A DNA stretch of 52,582 nt from Victivallales bacterium (GCA_017535315.1 JAFXUD010000083.1:1-52582), one strand, 5' to 3'. Shown: positions 16,301 to 26,310, counted from the first letter of the stretch. Notes: generated by a model not told the origin, from the letters alone. A program made the numbers and translations.

Positions 16301-18109
16301 TTATTCTATCATATCGGCAATCGCGTTGCGGACCCCTGCCGCCTTCTCGCTCTTGTCAGCGCCTGGCAGGTTATTGTATGTCTCCGTACTGAGTCCGGAA
16401 AGCATTGTCGTGTCGCCACGCGCGGTCGCCGCCGAACCGCCAAACGCATAGTTTCTGAAAAGACGGACATCTATCAAGTCGTAGGCACCAGAACCATCAA
16501 TGTCCAGGGAATCGACCATGTCGGTGATTGCAGCGCGAACTCCTGCCGCCTTCTCGCTCTTGTCATTACCAGGCAGACTCTCGTACGTCTCCGTACTAAG
16601 TCCGGAAAGCATCGTCGTGTCGCCACGCGCGGTCGCTGCCGAGCCGCCGAATGCATAGTTGCGAAGGAGACGGACGTCAATCAGGTCAAACGCTCCTGAC
16701 TCGTCGATATCGAGGTTGGCACTTCCCTTGACGCTGATGGTTGCGGTAGTCGTGGAAGCATCCTCGGGAAGTGCGACGGCGGTGGCGTCGTCGGGGAAAT
16801 TGCAGGACACGGAGAGGGAGGCGTTACCCTTCTTGGCGCCAGCGGCGGCGGTAAGTACGAAATTGAAGCCAAGGCCATTGGAAGTGGCGTTGTAGGTGAA
16901 AGTGGCGTTGTTGGAAATTAAGGTGCCATCCACGGGGGCTTCTGCTGGATAATTTATCTTCACTGGGATTTCGCTCCCCTTGTAGTCGCTAGCCGTGACC
17001 GTCCAAGGGCAGGTTTCGAATTTGCCAGACTTGTAAGTCCAGGCAGGAAGTACCAACTTGCCCGTGATGGCTAAGGGGCTCTCGGCAGTGATATCAACAC
17101 CTTGATAGTCTGCGCCAGGGAAATCAAGCTTGTATTTCAGCGTACAGCTGTTGGCGCCTGGCTCAGTGGATTTGATGTCAACCGAAAGTTCTGGTGCGGA
17201 TTCCATCTCCAGGACAGGCTTTTCCACCACGACGGCGCGGATCGAGCCAACGGTGATGCCGCTATTGTCATCGGCGCCTCTGGTGCCACTCTTTTTGAAA
17301 CGATAGATGATAATCGCCTCGTCATAATCTATCTCTGTATTAAAGGTATAGATGAGAGAACCAGTTTCGGGATCGTAGTCAAGACCTTCGGAAGTGGACA
17401 ATACAACTTTATCGGGGGAAGGATCCAGATCAACTATTTTGCGGTCACTCCCTACGCCTTTAAAGAAGGAGATTTCATACTGGTTGTCTATATCCGCAAT
17501 CTTGAAATCGTTGGGATCAAATAGCTTGATGGATATGCTCCCACCTTTATAGACGGCTATCTCCTTTTCAATCAGTGCAGGAACCTCGGGAGCCTCGATC
17601 GTCGCTTCCGTTGCCTTATATCTAATAAGGTAGGTTCCGCTGACTGGATTGGAGAGACTGGCTTCTTTCTGCATGTCCACCGTTGTCCCATTCGGCAGAA
17701 CCAGTTCCAGGATGGCATCTTTATTGGTCAGGGCAGTTTCCGCCTCCCAAATCATTTCACTTGCTGAAAAAATCTCCACATCCATCGTCCAGGTTGTGGC
17801 GTTGTTATCGGTTGAGCGATAATCCTCCGAGAGCTTCAGCATGGCAACATCTGCCCCCCAGGCGTCATTCAAGCCTGGTTGCCCACGGAACGAGATGTAG
17901 TTCATGGCATTGTCCCCTGGGTTTCTTTGCGGAATCGGGAAATCCAACTCGTCCAAACCATCATCAGCACCGCTCAAACGGCCAAATGCATTCGCCGCCT
18001 CCTCAATCTTGCCACTATCAAATACAATTTTGTATTTGAAGGCATCCCCAGCCACGACACACGCCATCAACATTGCACCAGCCAGCACAATCAGCAGTCT
18101 CTTCTTCAT
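16301..18109 (-). CDS. secreted protein with two C-terminal dockerin-like repeats
   Basis: A 602-residue protein with a lipoprotein-like or Sec signal (MKKRLLIVLAGAMLMACVVAG), an unrecognised beta-rich body (about 25-460), and two tandem 69-70-residue repeats (about 464-533 and 534-602). Each holds one dockerin-type F-hand: LDIDGSGAYDLIDVRLFRNY, with Asp and Ser at calcium-ligand spacing and the Y/F-containing recognition helix. Classical dockerins pack two such loops in about 65 residues. Here each loop is followed by about 45 other residues (TARGDTTMLSGLSTETY). The repeats are also close at DNA level (16303-16720), pointing to recent duplication. The SD TTAGGAG fixes the start. The downstream neighbour carries a cohesin-like domain. 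Confidence 0.8.
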   Translation of the reverse strand: MKKRLLIVLAGAMLMACVVAGDAFKYKIVFDSGKIEEAANAFGRLSGADDGLDELDFPIPQRNPGDNAMNYISFRGQPGLNDAWGADVAMLKLSEDYRSTDNNATTWTMDVEIFSASEMIWEAETALTNKDAILELVLPNGTTVDMQKEASLSNPVSGTYLIRYKATEATIEAPEVPALIEKEIAVYKGGSISIKLFDPNDFKIADIDNQYEISFFKGVGSDRKIVDLDPSPDKVVLSTSEGLDYDPETGSLIYTFNTEIDYDEAIIIYRFKKSGTRGADDNSGITVGSIRAVVVEKPVLEMESAPELSVDIKSTEPGANSCTLKYKLDFPGADYQGVDITAESPLAITGKLVLPAWTYKSGKFETCPWTVTASDYKGSEIPVKINYPAEAPVDGTLISNNATFTYNATSNGLGFNFVLTAAAGAKKGNASLSVSCNFPDDATAVALPEDASTTTATISVKGSANLDIDESGAFDLIDVRLLRNYAFGGSAATARGDTTMLSGLSTETYESLPGNDKSEKAAGVRAAITDMVDSLDIDGSGAYDLIDVRLFRNYAFGGSAATARGDTTMLSGLSTETYNNLPGADKSEKAAGVRNAIADMIE

Positions 18110-18182
18110 TTTGCTAACTCCTAAAAAAGGTTATCTCTATTTACATTATATAATTATCAAAACATAAAACTACAAAATTAAT

Positions 18183-18212
18183 ATAATATATGACGTTAAT
18201 CAAGGCCGTCAA
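18183..18212 (-). promoter_or_regulatory. sigma70-type promoter for dockerin-cohesin-barrel operon
   Basis: On the minus strand, TTGACG (18207-18212) and TATTAT (18183-18188) are separated by 18 bp in an AT-rich stretch about 75 bp upstream of the 602-residue gene. It is a sequence match only. Confidence 0.5.
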
Positions 18213-18276
18213 GTCTTTTTCTTTTTTTTTTATTCTTAAGGCTAAAAAAGTCGTAATCCCTCAACGATTGATATGA

Positions 18277-18915
18277 GCCGCGTAGCGGCGGCAAGAGCAT
18301 AGCCATGGGTGGCGCCGCGTAGCGGCGGCTAGAGTATAGCCGTGGGTGGAGCGAGCCATATGAACCGCGTAGCCGCGTTAGCGGCGGCTAGAGTATAGCC
18401 GTGGGTGGAGCGAGCGCCTTTGGCGCGAGCGAAATCCACGGGATAAGCCCCCCACAACTCCTTTGCGCCGTGCCGCGAAGCTGATGCTTCGCGGCACGGC
18501 GCAGAAAAACCAGCGAGCATTATCTAGCTATATTTTGGGAATTATATACTTTAGTTGCCGATTGGACTTTACCCACAGAGAAGAGCCGCGTTAGCGGCGG
18601 CTAGAGTATAGCCGTGGGTAGAGCGAAGCCGCGACAGCGGCGAAGCGAAACCCACGGGATAAGCCCCCCAAAACTCCTGTGCTCCGTGCCGCGAAGCATC
18701 AGCTTCGCGGCACGGAGCACAGGGACTGGGGTGGGCATCTGACCGTGGGTGGCGCCGCGTTAGCGGCGGCTAGAGTATAGCCGTGGGTAGAGCGAAGCCG
18801 CGACAGCGGCGAAGCGAAACCCACGGGATAAGCCCCCCAAAAACTCCTTTGCTCCGTGCCGCGAAGCTAGCTTCGCGGCACGGAGCAAAAAAACAGCGAG
18901 CATTATCTAGCTAAA
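18277..18915. repeat. nested cluster of hairpin-rich interspersed elements
   Basis: No gene is visible between 18110 and 19039. Most of it is three or more tandem, imperfect copies of one module. In order, the module is GCCGCGTTAGCGGCGGC, the segment TAGAGTATAGCC, an outer stem CCGTGGGT...ACCCACGG enclosing a small GC hairpin, GGGATAAGCCCCCC, then a long hairpin such as CTCCGTGCCGCGAAGC/GCTTCGCGGCACGGAG. Copies are at about 18365-18535, 18585-18740 and 18757-18915, with a partial copy at 18277-18355. The segment from 18537 to about 18660 recurs inverted at about 38580-38701. Confidence 0.85.
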
Positions 18916-18926
18916 TTTCTACTAAA

Positions 18927-19016
18927 AAGGGACGGGAGGGACAGCAAAATGGTATTAGCCGCTCTATCCTGTCGCTCCTGTCCCTCCTGTCTCTCCCGTC
19001 TCTCCCGTCCCTTTTT
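18927..19016 (-). terminator. minisatellite hairpin terminator after the 2406-residue gene
   Basis: The left arm GGGACGGGAGGGACAGC pairs with right-arm units CTCCCGTCCC across a loop containing ATGGTATTAGCCGCTCTATCC. On the minus strand the stem ends in CCCGTCCCTTTTTAG, a terminator-like T-run. The loop core is almost identical to the one at 26375-26453. Confidence 0.7.
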
Positions 19017-19039
19017 TGTCAGGGGGTATCGCCAGGGCG

Positions 19040-22000
19040 CTATTGATTCCAGATCACCTGTTCGATGTCAGAATAGATCCAGTAGCCAACGCCTGGGAAG
19101 GCATTCTTTCCAGGCAGGAGACGCTTGTTTCCAGTCTGATCCCAATACCATGTCTGGTCAAGACCAGGATGCGGGACGGCCGCGCCCTCTTCTCCGTAGA
19201 GGGGCGAAACCATGTTCCAGCCCTTGCGCAATGTGATTCCCGCTTCCACAGGTTCGCCACTGTCATAGACCGTGAGGGAGGTTGCCGTGGAGGTAAAGAC
19301 CCAAAGTGCGCTGCCCGCTGCATAGTTCAGGTCGGTGTAGATGTAGCACTGCGCGACTGGATCATACCCCATGGGGCGGAATGGCTGCAGACTCTTGATG
19401 CTCGCGGCATCCAGGTTAAATGGTATGCCGATGAGGTTCCAGCCAGGGAAGAACTCCAATGTGACAGAGCGGGCGTTTGGTCGTCCGACAGTCACCGTCA
19501 GGGTAAAGCTCTTGATGGCGGTGTCTTCAGTGTTCTCCAATACGACGGAGGTCGTCTCGCGCATGTCGAAGGGTTCAGCGTCATCCACAGCAAGAGTAAA
19601 CAGGAACTCCTCAGGCATGGAGTAGATATCGTCTTTGCCAGAGGCGGACTTCTCCCAGTCGAGCGTGAGTTTCATTCCTGCGGGGAGCTTAGCGGAAATT
19701 GTCCAAGTCGCCTGTTCGGCAAAGGTGCGGATATCGGTGGAGAGATTCGTCTCGCCATCGGTGAAGGCCAGCGAATAGGTGGGGCCATCATGCGGGAGAG
19801 CCACCTCGGTGACCGCCTCTGACTCCAGGCCAAAGATGAGCTCGTCATTCGGCTCGACGGCACGCGTGCCGATGCTGTACTCCGTCTGGAGAGCCACGCG
19901 GAAGGGCGTGGGCACAGGCAGGATGGTCACATTGTGTCCCAGCAATTCACGCAGCCTCACCTTGATGGACTCGTTGTTCGTGTAGATGGTAGTGAGGGCG
20001 TCGCAGCCATCGAAGGCATTGTCGGCGATGGAGGTGACGCCGTTTCCGATGACGATGGTGGCCAGGTTTTCGCATCCCGCAAACACACCTTCCGTCTCAC
20101 CGCGCGTGTCGCCGCCGATGGAGGTGACGCTGTCGGGGATGAGAAGGAAGGTCAAGGAAAGACACCTGGCAAAGACGGCATCGGCCAGAGTCTCCAACCT
20201 ATCCGACAATCTCACATACATGAGCATTGTGCATCCAGCAAAAGTCCTCTCGCCCATCATCGTGATGGTGGAGGAGATGATCACTTCCTTCAAGTTGCTT
20301 CCCTCGAAGGCGCCCTCGGCGATGGAGGTGACTGGCACGCCGTCCACCTCTCCAGGTATCTCCAGGGTGTCGTTGTCCTCACCCGCTTCCGAGAGGCCCG
20401 TAATGGTCGCCTCCTCACCGTCGCTCTCATAGATGACATCCTGCGGCGCGGGCTTCTCAGCCATCGGCTTCACGACGACATTCGGCATGTATTCCGCGAA
20501 CCAGCCAGCCACATACTCGTTGTCCGTATAGACGGTGGCAAGGGACTCGGGGAAGGGATATACTGGATTAGTGTCATCTTCAATATAAACATAGTCAAGC
20601 ATTTCGGGGTCATAGTAAGAAACACTCTGATAAGAGATGCCTATAAACTCGACTCCTGCTCCGATGGTCATCTCGACAAGACTGGAGGCATAGGTGAAAG
20701 CACCTTTTTGAATCTTCTTCACGCTGTCGGGGATGGTCACGCTTTGAAGATAGATTGCATCCTCAAAGGCCCACCCGCCAATGGCGGCACACCCAGCGGG
20801 AACGGCAAAAACCTTGCCAGCCTTGGCAGGCGGGTAAAGGATCAGCCATTTGTCCTCATCATACAAAACACCGTCAACAGAGTAGTAGAAGGGATTCCCC
20901 TCCGCGACCTCAATGGCCTGGAGGTTGGGGCTATAGAAATAACCATTCCCCAAGGTTGCAGGGATGACAATGCGCTCAAGGCTCACCAGCTCACTAAAGT
21001 CAAGACGTTCATCCATCGCCACCACTGTGGCCCCGTCGATTTCGGCGGGTATGACCGCCTCCACGATAGCCTTGTCCACAACCTCCATTACGGTCGCCTC
21101 TCCATCCTGGATGAAATAGGTGAAGACGCCATCGGAGACGTAGCGCACGTCGGGCAGTTCATCCTCCATCCCAAGAATCTGAACCTCGGGACGGTAGTAC
21201 TGGAACCAGGAAATCAGCTCCTCGTTATCCGTCTGGAAGAAATAGAGGCGAGTAAGAGGATACTCGGCATAATCACCACCACAGAAGGAGTAGTTTTTAT
21301 CAACACCGAATACCCTTCCAAATGGGAAATAGTCTTCGCTCAAGTCCTTTCCGTTCACGAATCCGACAATCGTCTCCGTGCATCCTGCAAAGGCATAGGG
21401 GGCAATGCTGTGAACCCCGTCAGGAATCGTGACGACTGTGTCTTTTCGACCCGCTGGATAGACCGCCAACTGGGATTCATAGAATAAGTCGTCTTCACCA
21501 CGGTATTCAGGTTCGTCTTGGGGAGGCACTGGCGCATATAGCACTCGGTAAAGCACACCGTCGTTATCAACGAAATCCTCACTTTCCTCCTCGACCAGGA
21601 TGTTCTTCAGGTATTGGTTCTTTGCGAGGCTTGCGTCAACACCCGTTACAGTGGCTGGGATGGTAAAGTCTTCGTCCCTCTTTCCAGCGGGATAGACTTC
21701 CAGGTAATCTGGTTCGCCATCCTCATTTGCCATATACAGCACGCCGTCCATTGCGACAAAGTATTCACTGCCCTCCTCGACCTGGATGCTCTTCAGGTAT
21801 GTGTTCGAGGACAAATTTGAATATTCATAATATTCATCATCTTGAACAACCTCCACCCAAGCAGGCAGGGTAAAACTCTCGTCGCTCTTCCCTGCAGGAT
21901 AAACGAACAACATCCAACAAAAGACATTTTCCTCATTGTCTTCGTCATAATGTGAATCAAACGCATAATAAAGCACGCCATTCCCATCATCGACATAGAT

Positions 22001-25000
22001 CAGATTTCCCTCCTCGACCTGGATGCTCTTCAGGTATGGATTTGTGGCAAGCTCGTCACCCCAAATCTCGCGTGTTCCAGACGGCAAGGTAAAGGTCTCG
22101 TCTCTCTTTCCCTTGGGATAGATAACCAAATAATAGAAGGGCGAAATGACTGCCTCTCCACGGATTGCATCACGATAGTAACCGTCGTAATAGTCATCCT
22201 CATCGCTTGCCATGTAAAGCACGCCGTCCCTGGAGGCATACACATCATTCCCCTCGGCCACTTCAATGGAGGCCAGACTGTCAGCCCCCCTGAAAGCATG
22301 CTCCCAGAGGTCATCAAGGCTGGCTGGCAGGAAGACGCTGGTCAGTTTCGGGCAGGACGCAAAGGCGTAGTCTTCAATCTCCAACACGCCTTCGGATATG
22401 GTGACGCTTTCCAGAAGCGGACATTCCTCAAATGCAGACTCACAGATTTTCCTGACGGGGAGGCCGTCCACCTCGGTGGGAATGACAAGGTTCTTGACTG
22501 TCCTCCTAAAAGAATTCTCACAGCCAGAGACCACCAGACTGCCATCGAAAACATAGTCGTATTCAATGCCATCCACTGTCTTGTAATAGCGGCTCCTCAC
22601 TAGCTCGACATCAGGCAAATGATTCCTAAACCAAGCCAGTACATAATTATTCGCTGTATAAACCACCCTCAGATTGTCGCATTCATCAAATGCATAATTG
22701 CCAATGGACTTCACACCAGAGCCAATGGTCGCCTCTGTCATGCTGGAGCAAAACGCAAATGCACCATCGCCAATCGTCATGACACTGTTGGGTATCGTGA
22801 CGCTTGCCAGGCTCTGGCAACCACTGAAAGCCTCCTTTCCAATGATTTGAACCCCAGAACCCAATTGTATCTCTTCAAGGCTGGCGCATTCTTCAAGCCC
22901 CCAGGAACCAATTTCCACGACACTGTCAGGAATGGTCAACTTCACGATAGGCACCCCCCAAAAACCGCCCGAAGCAATTGCCGTGACTGGGAAGCCGTCA
23001 ACTTTGGATGGGATGGCCAGTTCAGTTATCTCTGAATCGTAGAGTTCTTCCGACGCCGTGCACGCCAGTTTGCCTCCAGGTATCATGTAATATCCAATGC
23101 CATCCAAAAGGGTGTAATACCCCAGCATCACAACCTCTACTCCAGGCATGTTCTCCTCAAACCACTCACCCACATAGGAATTGATGGTATAGACGATCTT
23201 CAGGCTGTCGCATCCCTCAAACGCATCCTCGGCAATCTCAATGGGCTCCGCATAAACAGGCATAAAATATTCCACGCCTCTGAGGGAAACGACTGCAAGA
23301 TTCTTGCAATCTCCAAAAGCCCGTGAAGCAATTGAGGTGATGGAATCGGGAATGACGACACTGGTCAAGTCATTGTCGTTTTCAAACGCTTTCTCACCAA
23401 TGGCCACCACGGTGATGGCGTTCCTCCCACGTTGTTGCCCTTCACCATACTCGAAACTTAGTTCAAAGGGAATGACGACCTCGGCGAGGGAGGCGTCCGC
23501 TATCCCTATCACCGTGGCCTTATCTCCATCAATGGCATAGAGGATTCCATCCTTGCGGACTATTCCGCTTTCCCACACAATGTCATCGACCCAGGCGCAG
23601 TCATCATAATCAGAATCGCTTTCGTCCTTGGCGTAAACCCAACTCAGAACATGCTCGCCCTCCCCAAGGACAGGGAACGATACCCGAGTCCACTCTGTAT
23701 TTCCTGAAATGCTCTTCTGGAATACGCCGTCGATATAGAATGAGAGCTTATCGTACCACTCCGAAGAGGCTTTCCAGCTGAAGGTGACTGTTCCACACCC
23801 CGTGACCTTCGCAATCAAGGAGGTGGATTCATCGTCGTCGATGTCCCCCGACTGCATGGCGGAGGGTGCGCTGTTGTAGGTCTCCGTCTGCAGGAACCAG
23901 GGCGTGCCCGAGGTGTACATCGTCACGCCGTCCCCGGTGACAATGGCCATGGCCTCCACCAGGTCCTCCAAGGGCATCCCCTGCATGATGAACTTGATGG
24001 TGACTTCGTCGCTGGTGTCCTCAAATGGCATTCCGCCATCGTCCTGGATGGTGATGACCATTTCAAGTTCGGAGCCGATCGCCACCTCCTCATCCATCGT
24101 GAACTTGACGCTGAAGCTCTTTCCATCCTCGGCGATTTCAAAAGTGGGTTCATCGGCAAAGAAGCCCTCCCATTCGCAGCTAACCAAATTAACTGCGAGA
24201 ATCTTCTGCTTCTCATCCTCGTAGGCGCAGGCACCCATGCTCTCCATCTCAAAGACAACGCTCTTCTCGGTGCCGTCAAGGTCGGTGGGCAAGATAGCAA
24301 CATTCACGGCTGCGACGACGGGCTTGGTGTTGACAGGAGTGATCTCGACGGGAATTGCCGTCTCCATGGACGTGCCCGACGCGTCAGTGACGCTAATCAC
24401 AAAGCTGGGAAGCGTCTCAAGGCCAACGGTGCTCTTGTTGGCGATGCGGGTGACGGTCAGCTTGCCGTCCGCATATTCGAGAGTGGCGTAGTCGGCGATG
24501 TTGGTGCCGTCAACCGTGATGGTGACGGTATCGACGCCAGCGGCCTCGTCGAGGTCATAGTAGGCGGCGATGGTATTTTCAGCGTCAACTTGTTCACCTC
24601 TGATCTGATTTGTCGGGTACCAATCATCGTAGGATAATGCGTACTGGAAAAAAGCCCTGCCGACATTGCGCACCGCGTTGTCGCCAAGCAAGCGCTTGAT
24701 GCGGGACCAGAGGTCCGATTGGGCTTTTTCGATGTTGAAGACGAGGGGCTCTTGATTGTAGCCTTCGACAGCGCCTTCCCAGGTGACGATCTCCAAGGCA
24801 ACGAGCTCGGGCGCGGTGTTGGCGACAGCGGCCAAATCAGCGGCCAGCTCACCGCCATCAACGTCAACTGTGGCATACGGGGCCTTGCTGACAGCAACAG
24901 CCTTGACATTGGGAACCTCTCCCTTCTTGACCGTTGCGGTGGAAACATATTGCTCGCCATCCGCGACAGCGACGTCGCTCTCCAGGGCAACACCGTCAAC

Positions 25001-26260
25001 GGAGAGGGTCACCTTGTAGAAGATGGCATCGCCGTCCGCATCCTCCGCACCGCTCGGCGTGGCGGAAACGGTGGAGCCCGTTTGAAGCGTCTCAGGCAGA
25101 CCTAGAGAGGTCGGGGCTGTCGCGACGCGATCCACGTCGTTGATGGTGACGTTGAAGATCGCTTCAGTGGAAAGGCCCGCGGCATTGGTCACGGTCGCCT
25201 TGATGACAAAGTCAGCGCTTTCGGGGCGGTCGGCTCCCGCAATGGTGTCATAGCCAGCGGTGGTGACGGCGATTCTGACATCGCGCCCTCTTTCATCGCC
25301 AGTGTATTCATCGACTACTTTATAGCTCCACCCTTCGGGAACCGTCCATTCGATGGGCTTGATGCCGATCTCGCCCTCATCGTTAGGGTCGTTGGCGGAA
25401 ACGCCAATCTCAAATGTCGTGGCGGCGGCGGTACCTGCTTGGGCGGCTGCCGCGTCCTCGGTCACGACCTCGTCCATAACCTCCTCGTCCATGATTGTCT
25501 TGACCAGAGGCGGCCAGAACGAGGAGTAACTGACGGGAATGGTGACTTCGTTGCTGTCCACAGTACCGTCATTGACCTTGACGGTGATGCTTCCGTCGGT
25601 GAACTCTTCTTCGGCGTTCAGCACAGTGATTGTAACCGCAAACTCGCGACCATCAACAGCGCCCTGATTTGGTTCTACTGAAACCTTTGCGCCGAGCGCA
25701 TCAATGGTGAAGGTGTCGGCCTCGTCCGCGTCGGTTATCGTGAAATTGACAGTGGCAGAGGTCGCCTCGCCTTTGGGTATGAAAACGCTCTCTGTGTCGG
25801 CTGCAAGCACAGGCGCGGTGTTGCCGATGATGGTAATTGTGGGGCACACAGCCTGGGTCACGACATCTATGATGGCGGGGCCATACGGCTGGGTGGTCGC
25901 AGTGATGACGGCATGCCAGGTATCACCCTTCTTGGTCTCGGATGCAAGAAGTTTTTCGCCAACATATGCATCACCAGAGCCGCTAGCCCATTCGATCCTG
26001 TAGGTAATCGTGTCGCCGTCCTCGTCGGTGGCTTCGGCGTAAACAACGGTGATGTCATCATTGGTGGTCGGTGAAGCGGGTACGTATTTGATGAATGTCG
26101 GAGCAGTCTGCGGATGGTCGTCATCCTTATTGTTTTGGCTGTCAACATTGGAGTAAATCTGCTCAACCTTAATTCCCTGGGGAGCTGCAAATGCACTCAC
26201 AGCTAAGCAAGCCACAAGCATTCCCATCAGCTTAAAACTTGTCAGGTAATTTTTCTTCAT
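19040..26260 (-). CDS. giant BspA-type leucine-rich-repeat surface protein
   Basis: A 2406-residue secreted protein. It has a signal peptide (MKKNYLTSFKLMGMLVACLAVSAFAA), then cadherin/Ig-like domains to about residue 780. The block at about 55-250 is shared with the cohesin protein. A MAM-like jelly-roll follows (about 790-890, WVYAKDESDSDYDDCAWVDD), then a long BspA-type LRR region (about 920-2110) with the repeat pattern (I/V)GxxAFxxCxxLxxVxIPxSVTxIG and interspersed VYPAGKRDExFTIP units. A C-terminal beta module (about 2240-2406) with GWNLIGIP and KGWNMVSP ends WNQ. BspA LRRs usually mediate adhesion to host or polymer surfaces. No dockerin or cohesin was seen. It is monocistronic: a promoter lies upstream and a hairpin terminator downstream. 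Confidence 0.85.
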   Translation of the reverse strand: MKKNYLTSFKLMGMLVACLAVSAFAAPQGIKVEQIYSNVDSQNNKDDDHPQTAPTFIKYVPASPTTNDDITVVYAEATDEDGDTITYRIEWASGSGDAYVGEKLLASETKKGDTWHAVITATTQPYGPAIIDVVTQAVCPTITIIGNTAPVLAADTESVFIPKGEATSATVNFTITDADEADTFTIDALGAKVSVEPNQGAVDGREFAVTITVLNAEEEFTDGSITVKVNDGTVDSNEVTIPVSYSSFWPPLVKTIMDEEVMDEVVTEDAAAAQAGTAAATTFEIGVSANDPNDEGEIGIKPIEWTVPEGWSYKVVDEYTGDERGRDVRIAVTTAGYDTIAGADRPESADFVIKATVTNAAGLSTEAIFNVTINDVDRVATAPTSLGLPETLQTGSTVSATPSGAEDADGDAIFYKVTLSVDGVALESDVAVADGEQYVSTATVKKGEVPNVKAVAVSKAPYATVDVDGGELAADLAAVANTAPELVALEIVTWEGAVEGYNQEPLVFNIEKAQSDLWSRIKRLLGDNAVRNVGRAFFQYALSYDDWYPTNQIRGEQVDAENTIAAYYDLDEAAGVDTVTITVDGTNIADYATLEYADGKLTVTRIANKSTVGLETLPSFVISVTDASGTSMETAIPVEITPVNTKPVVAAVNVAILPTDLDGTEKSVVFEMESMGACAYEDEKQKILAVNLVSCEWEGFFADEPTFEIAEDGKSFSVKFTMDEEVAIGSELEMVITIQDDGGMPFEDTSDEVTIKFIMQGMPLEDLVEAMAIVTGDGVTMYTSGTPWFLQTETYNSAPSAMQSGDIDDDESTSLIAKVTGCGTVTFSWKASSEWYDKLSFYIDGVFQKSISGNTEWTRVSFPVLGEGEHVLSWVYAKDESDSDYDDCAWVDDIVWESGIVRKDGILYAIDGDKATVIGIADASLAEVVIPFELSFEYGEGQQRGRNAITVVAIGEKAFENDNDLTSVVIPDSITSIASRAFGDCKNLAVVSLRGVEYFMPVYAEPIEIAEDAFEGCDSLKIVYTINSYVGEWFEENMPGVEVVMLGYYTLLDGIGYYMIPGGKLACTASEELYDSEITELAIPSKVDGFPVTAIASGGFWGVPIVKLTIPDSVVEIGSWGLEECASLEEIQLGSGVQIIGKEAFSGCQSLASVTIPNSVMTIGDGAFAFCSSMTEATIGSGVKSIGNYAFDECDNLRVVYTANNYVLAWFRNHLPDVELVRSRYYKTVDGIEYDYVFDGSLVVSGCENSFRRTVKNLVIPTEVDGLPVRKICESAFEECPLLESVTISEGVLEIEDYAFASCPKLTSVFLPASLDDLWEHAFRGADSLASIEVAEGNDVYASRDGVLYMASDEDDYYDGYYRDAIRGEAVISPFYYLVIYPKGKRDETFTLPSGTREIWGDELATNPYLKSIQVEEGNLIYVDDGNGVLYYAFDSHYDEDNEENVFCWMLFVYPAGKSDESFTLPAWVEVVQDDEYYEYSNLSSNTYLKSIQVEEGSEYFVAMDGVLYMANEDGEPDYLEVYPAGKRDEDFTIPATVTGVDASLAKNQYLKNILVEEESEDFVDNDGVLYRVLYAPVPPQDEPEYRGEDDLFYESQLAVYPAGRKDTVVTIPDGVHSIAPYAFAGCTETIVGFVNGKDLSEDYFPFGRVFGVDKNYSFCGGDYAEYPLTRLYFFQTDNEELISWFQYYRPEVQILGMEDELPDVRYVSDGVFTYFIQDGEATVMEVVDKAIVEAVIPAEIDGATVVAMDERLDFSELVSLERIVIPATLGNGYFYSPNLQAIEVAEGNPFYYSVDGVLYDEDKWLILYPPAKAGKVFAVPAGCAAIGGWAFEDAIYLQSVTIPDSVKKIQKGAFTYASSLVEMTIGAGVEFIGISYQSVSYYDPEMLDYVYIEDDTNPVYPFPESLATVYTDNEYVAGWFAEYMPNVVVKPMAEKPAPQDVIYESDGEEATITGLSEAGEDNDTLEIPGEVDGVPVTSIAEGAFEGSNLKEVIISSTITMMGERTFAGCTMLMYVRLSDRLETLADAVFARCLSLTFLLIPDSVTSIGGDTRGETEGVFAGCENLATIVIGNGVTSIADNAFDGCDALTTIYTNNESIKVRLRELLGHNVTILPVPTPFRVALQTEYSIGTRAVEPNDELIFGLESEAVTEVALPHDGPTYSLAFTDGETNLSTDIRTFAEQATWTISAKLPAGMKLTLDWEKSASGKDDIYSMPEEFLFTLAVDDAEPFDMRETTSVVLENTEDTAIKSFTLTVTVGRPNARSVTLEFFPGWNLIGIPFNLDAASIKSLQPFRPMGYDPVAQCYIYTDLNYAAGSALWVFTSTATSLTVYDSGEPVEAGITLRKGWNMVSPLYGEEGAAVPHPGLDQTWYWDQTGNKRLLPGKNAFPGVGYWIYSDIEQVIWNQ

Positions 26261-26310
26261 GTTTTTCTCTTGTTTTTATATTGTCAAGACACACAAACAC
26301 AAAACGAAAT

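Noticed and set aside
18277-18915. Hairpin cluster considered as tRNA or rRNA genes
   Set aside because: No cloverleaf, TTCGANNC arm or CCA-type end was found; the hairpins are repeated copies of one module.
18242-18931. CTAAAAAAG and CTAAAAAGG considered as a target duplication around the 18-kb cluster
   Set aside because: The right-hand copy belongs to the T-run of the minisatellite terminator, as the same bases occur at 26370, so it is not a duplication.
19934-21487. Plus-strand open frame of 517 codons inside the giant LRR gene
   Set aside because: It is antisense to regular LRR coding sequence, with no start signal or motif.
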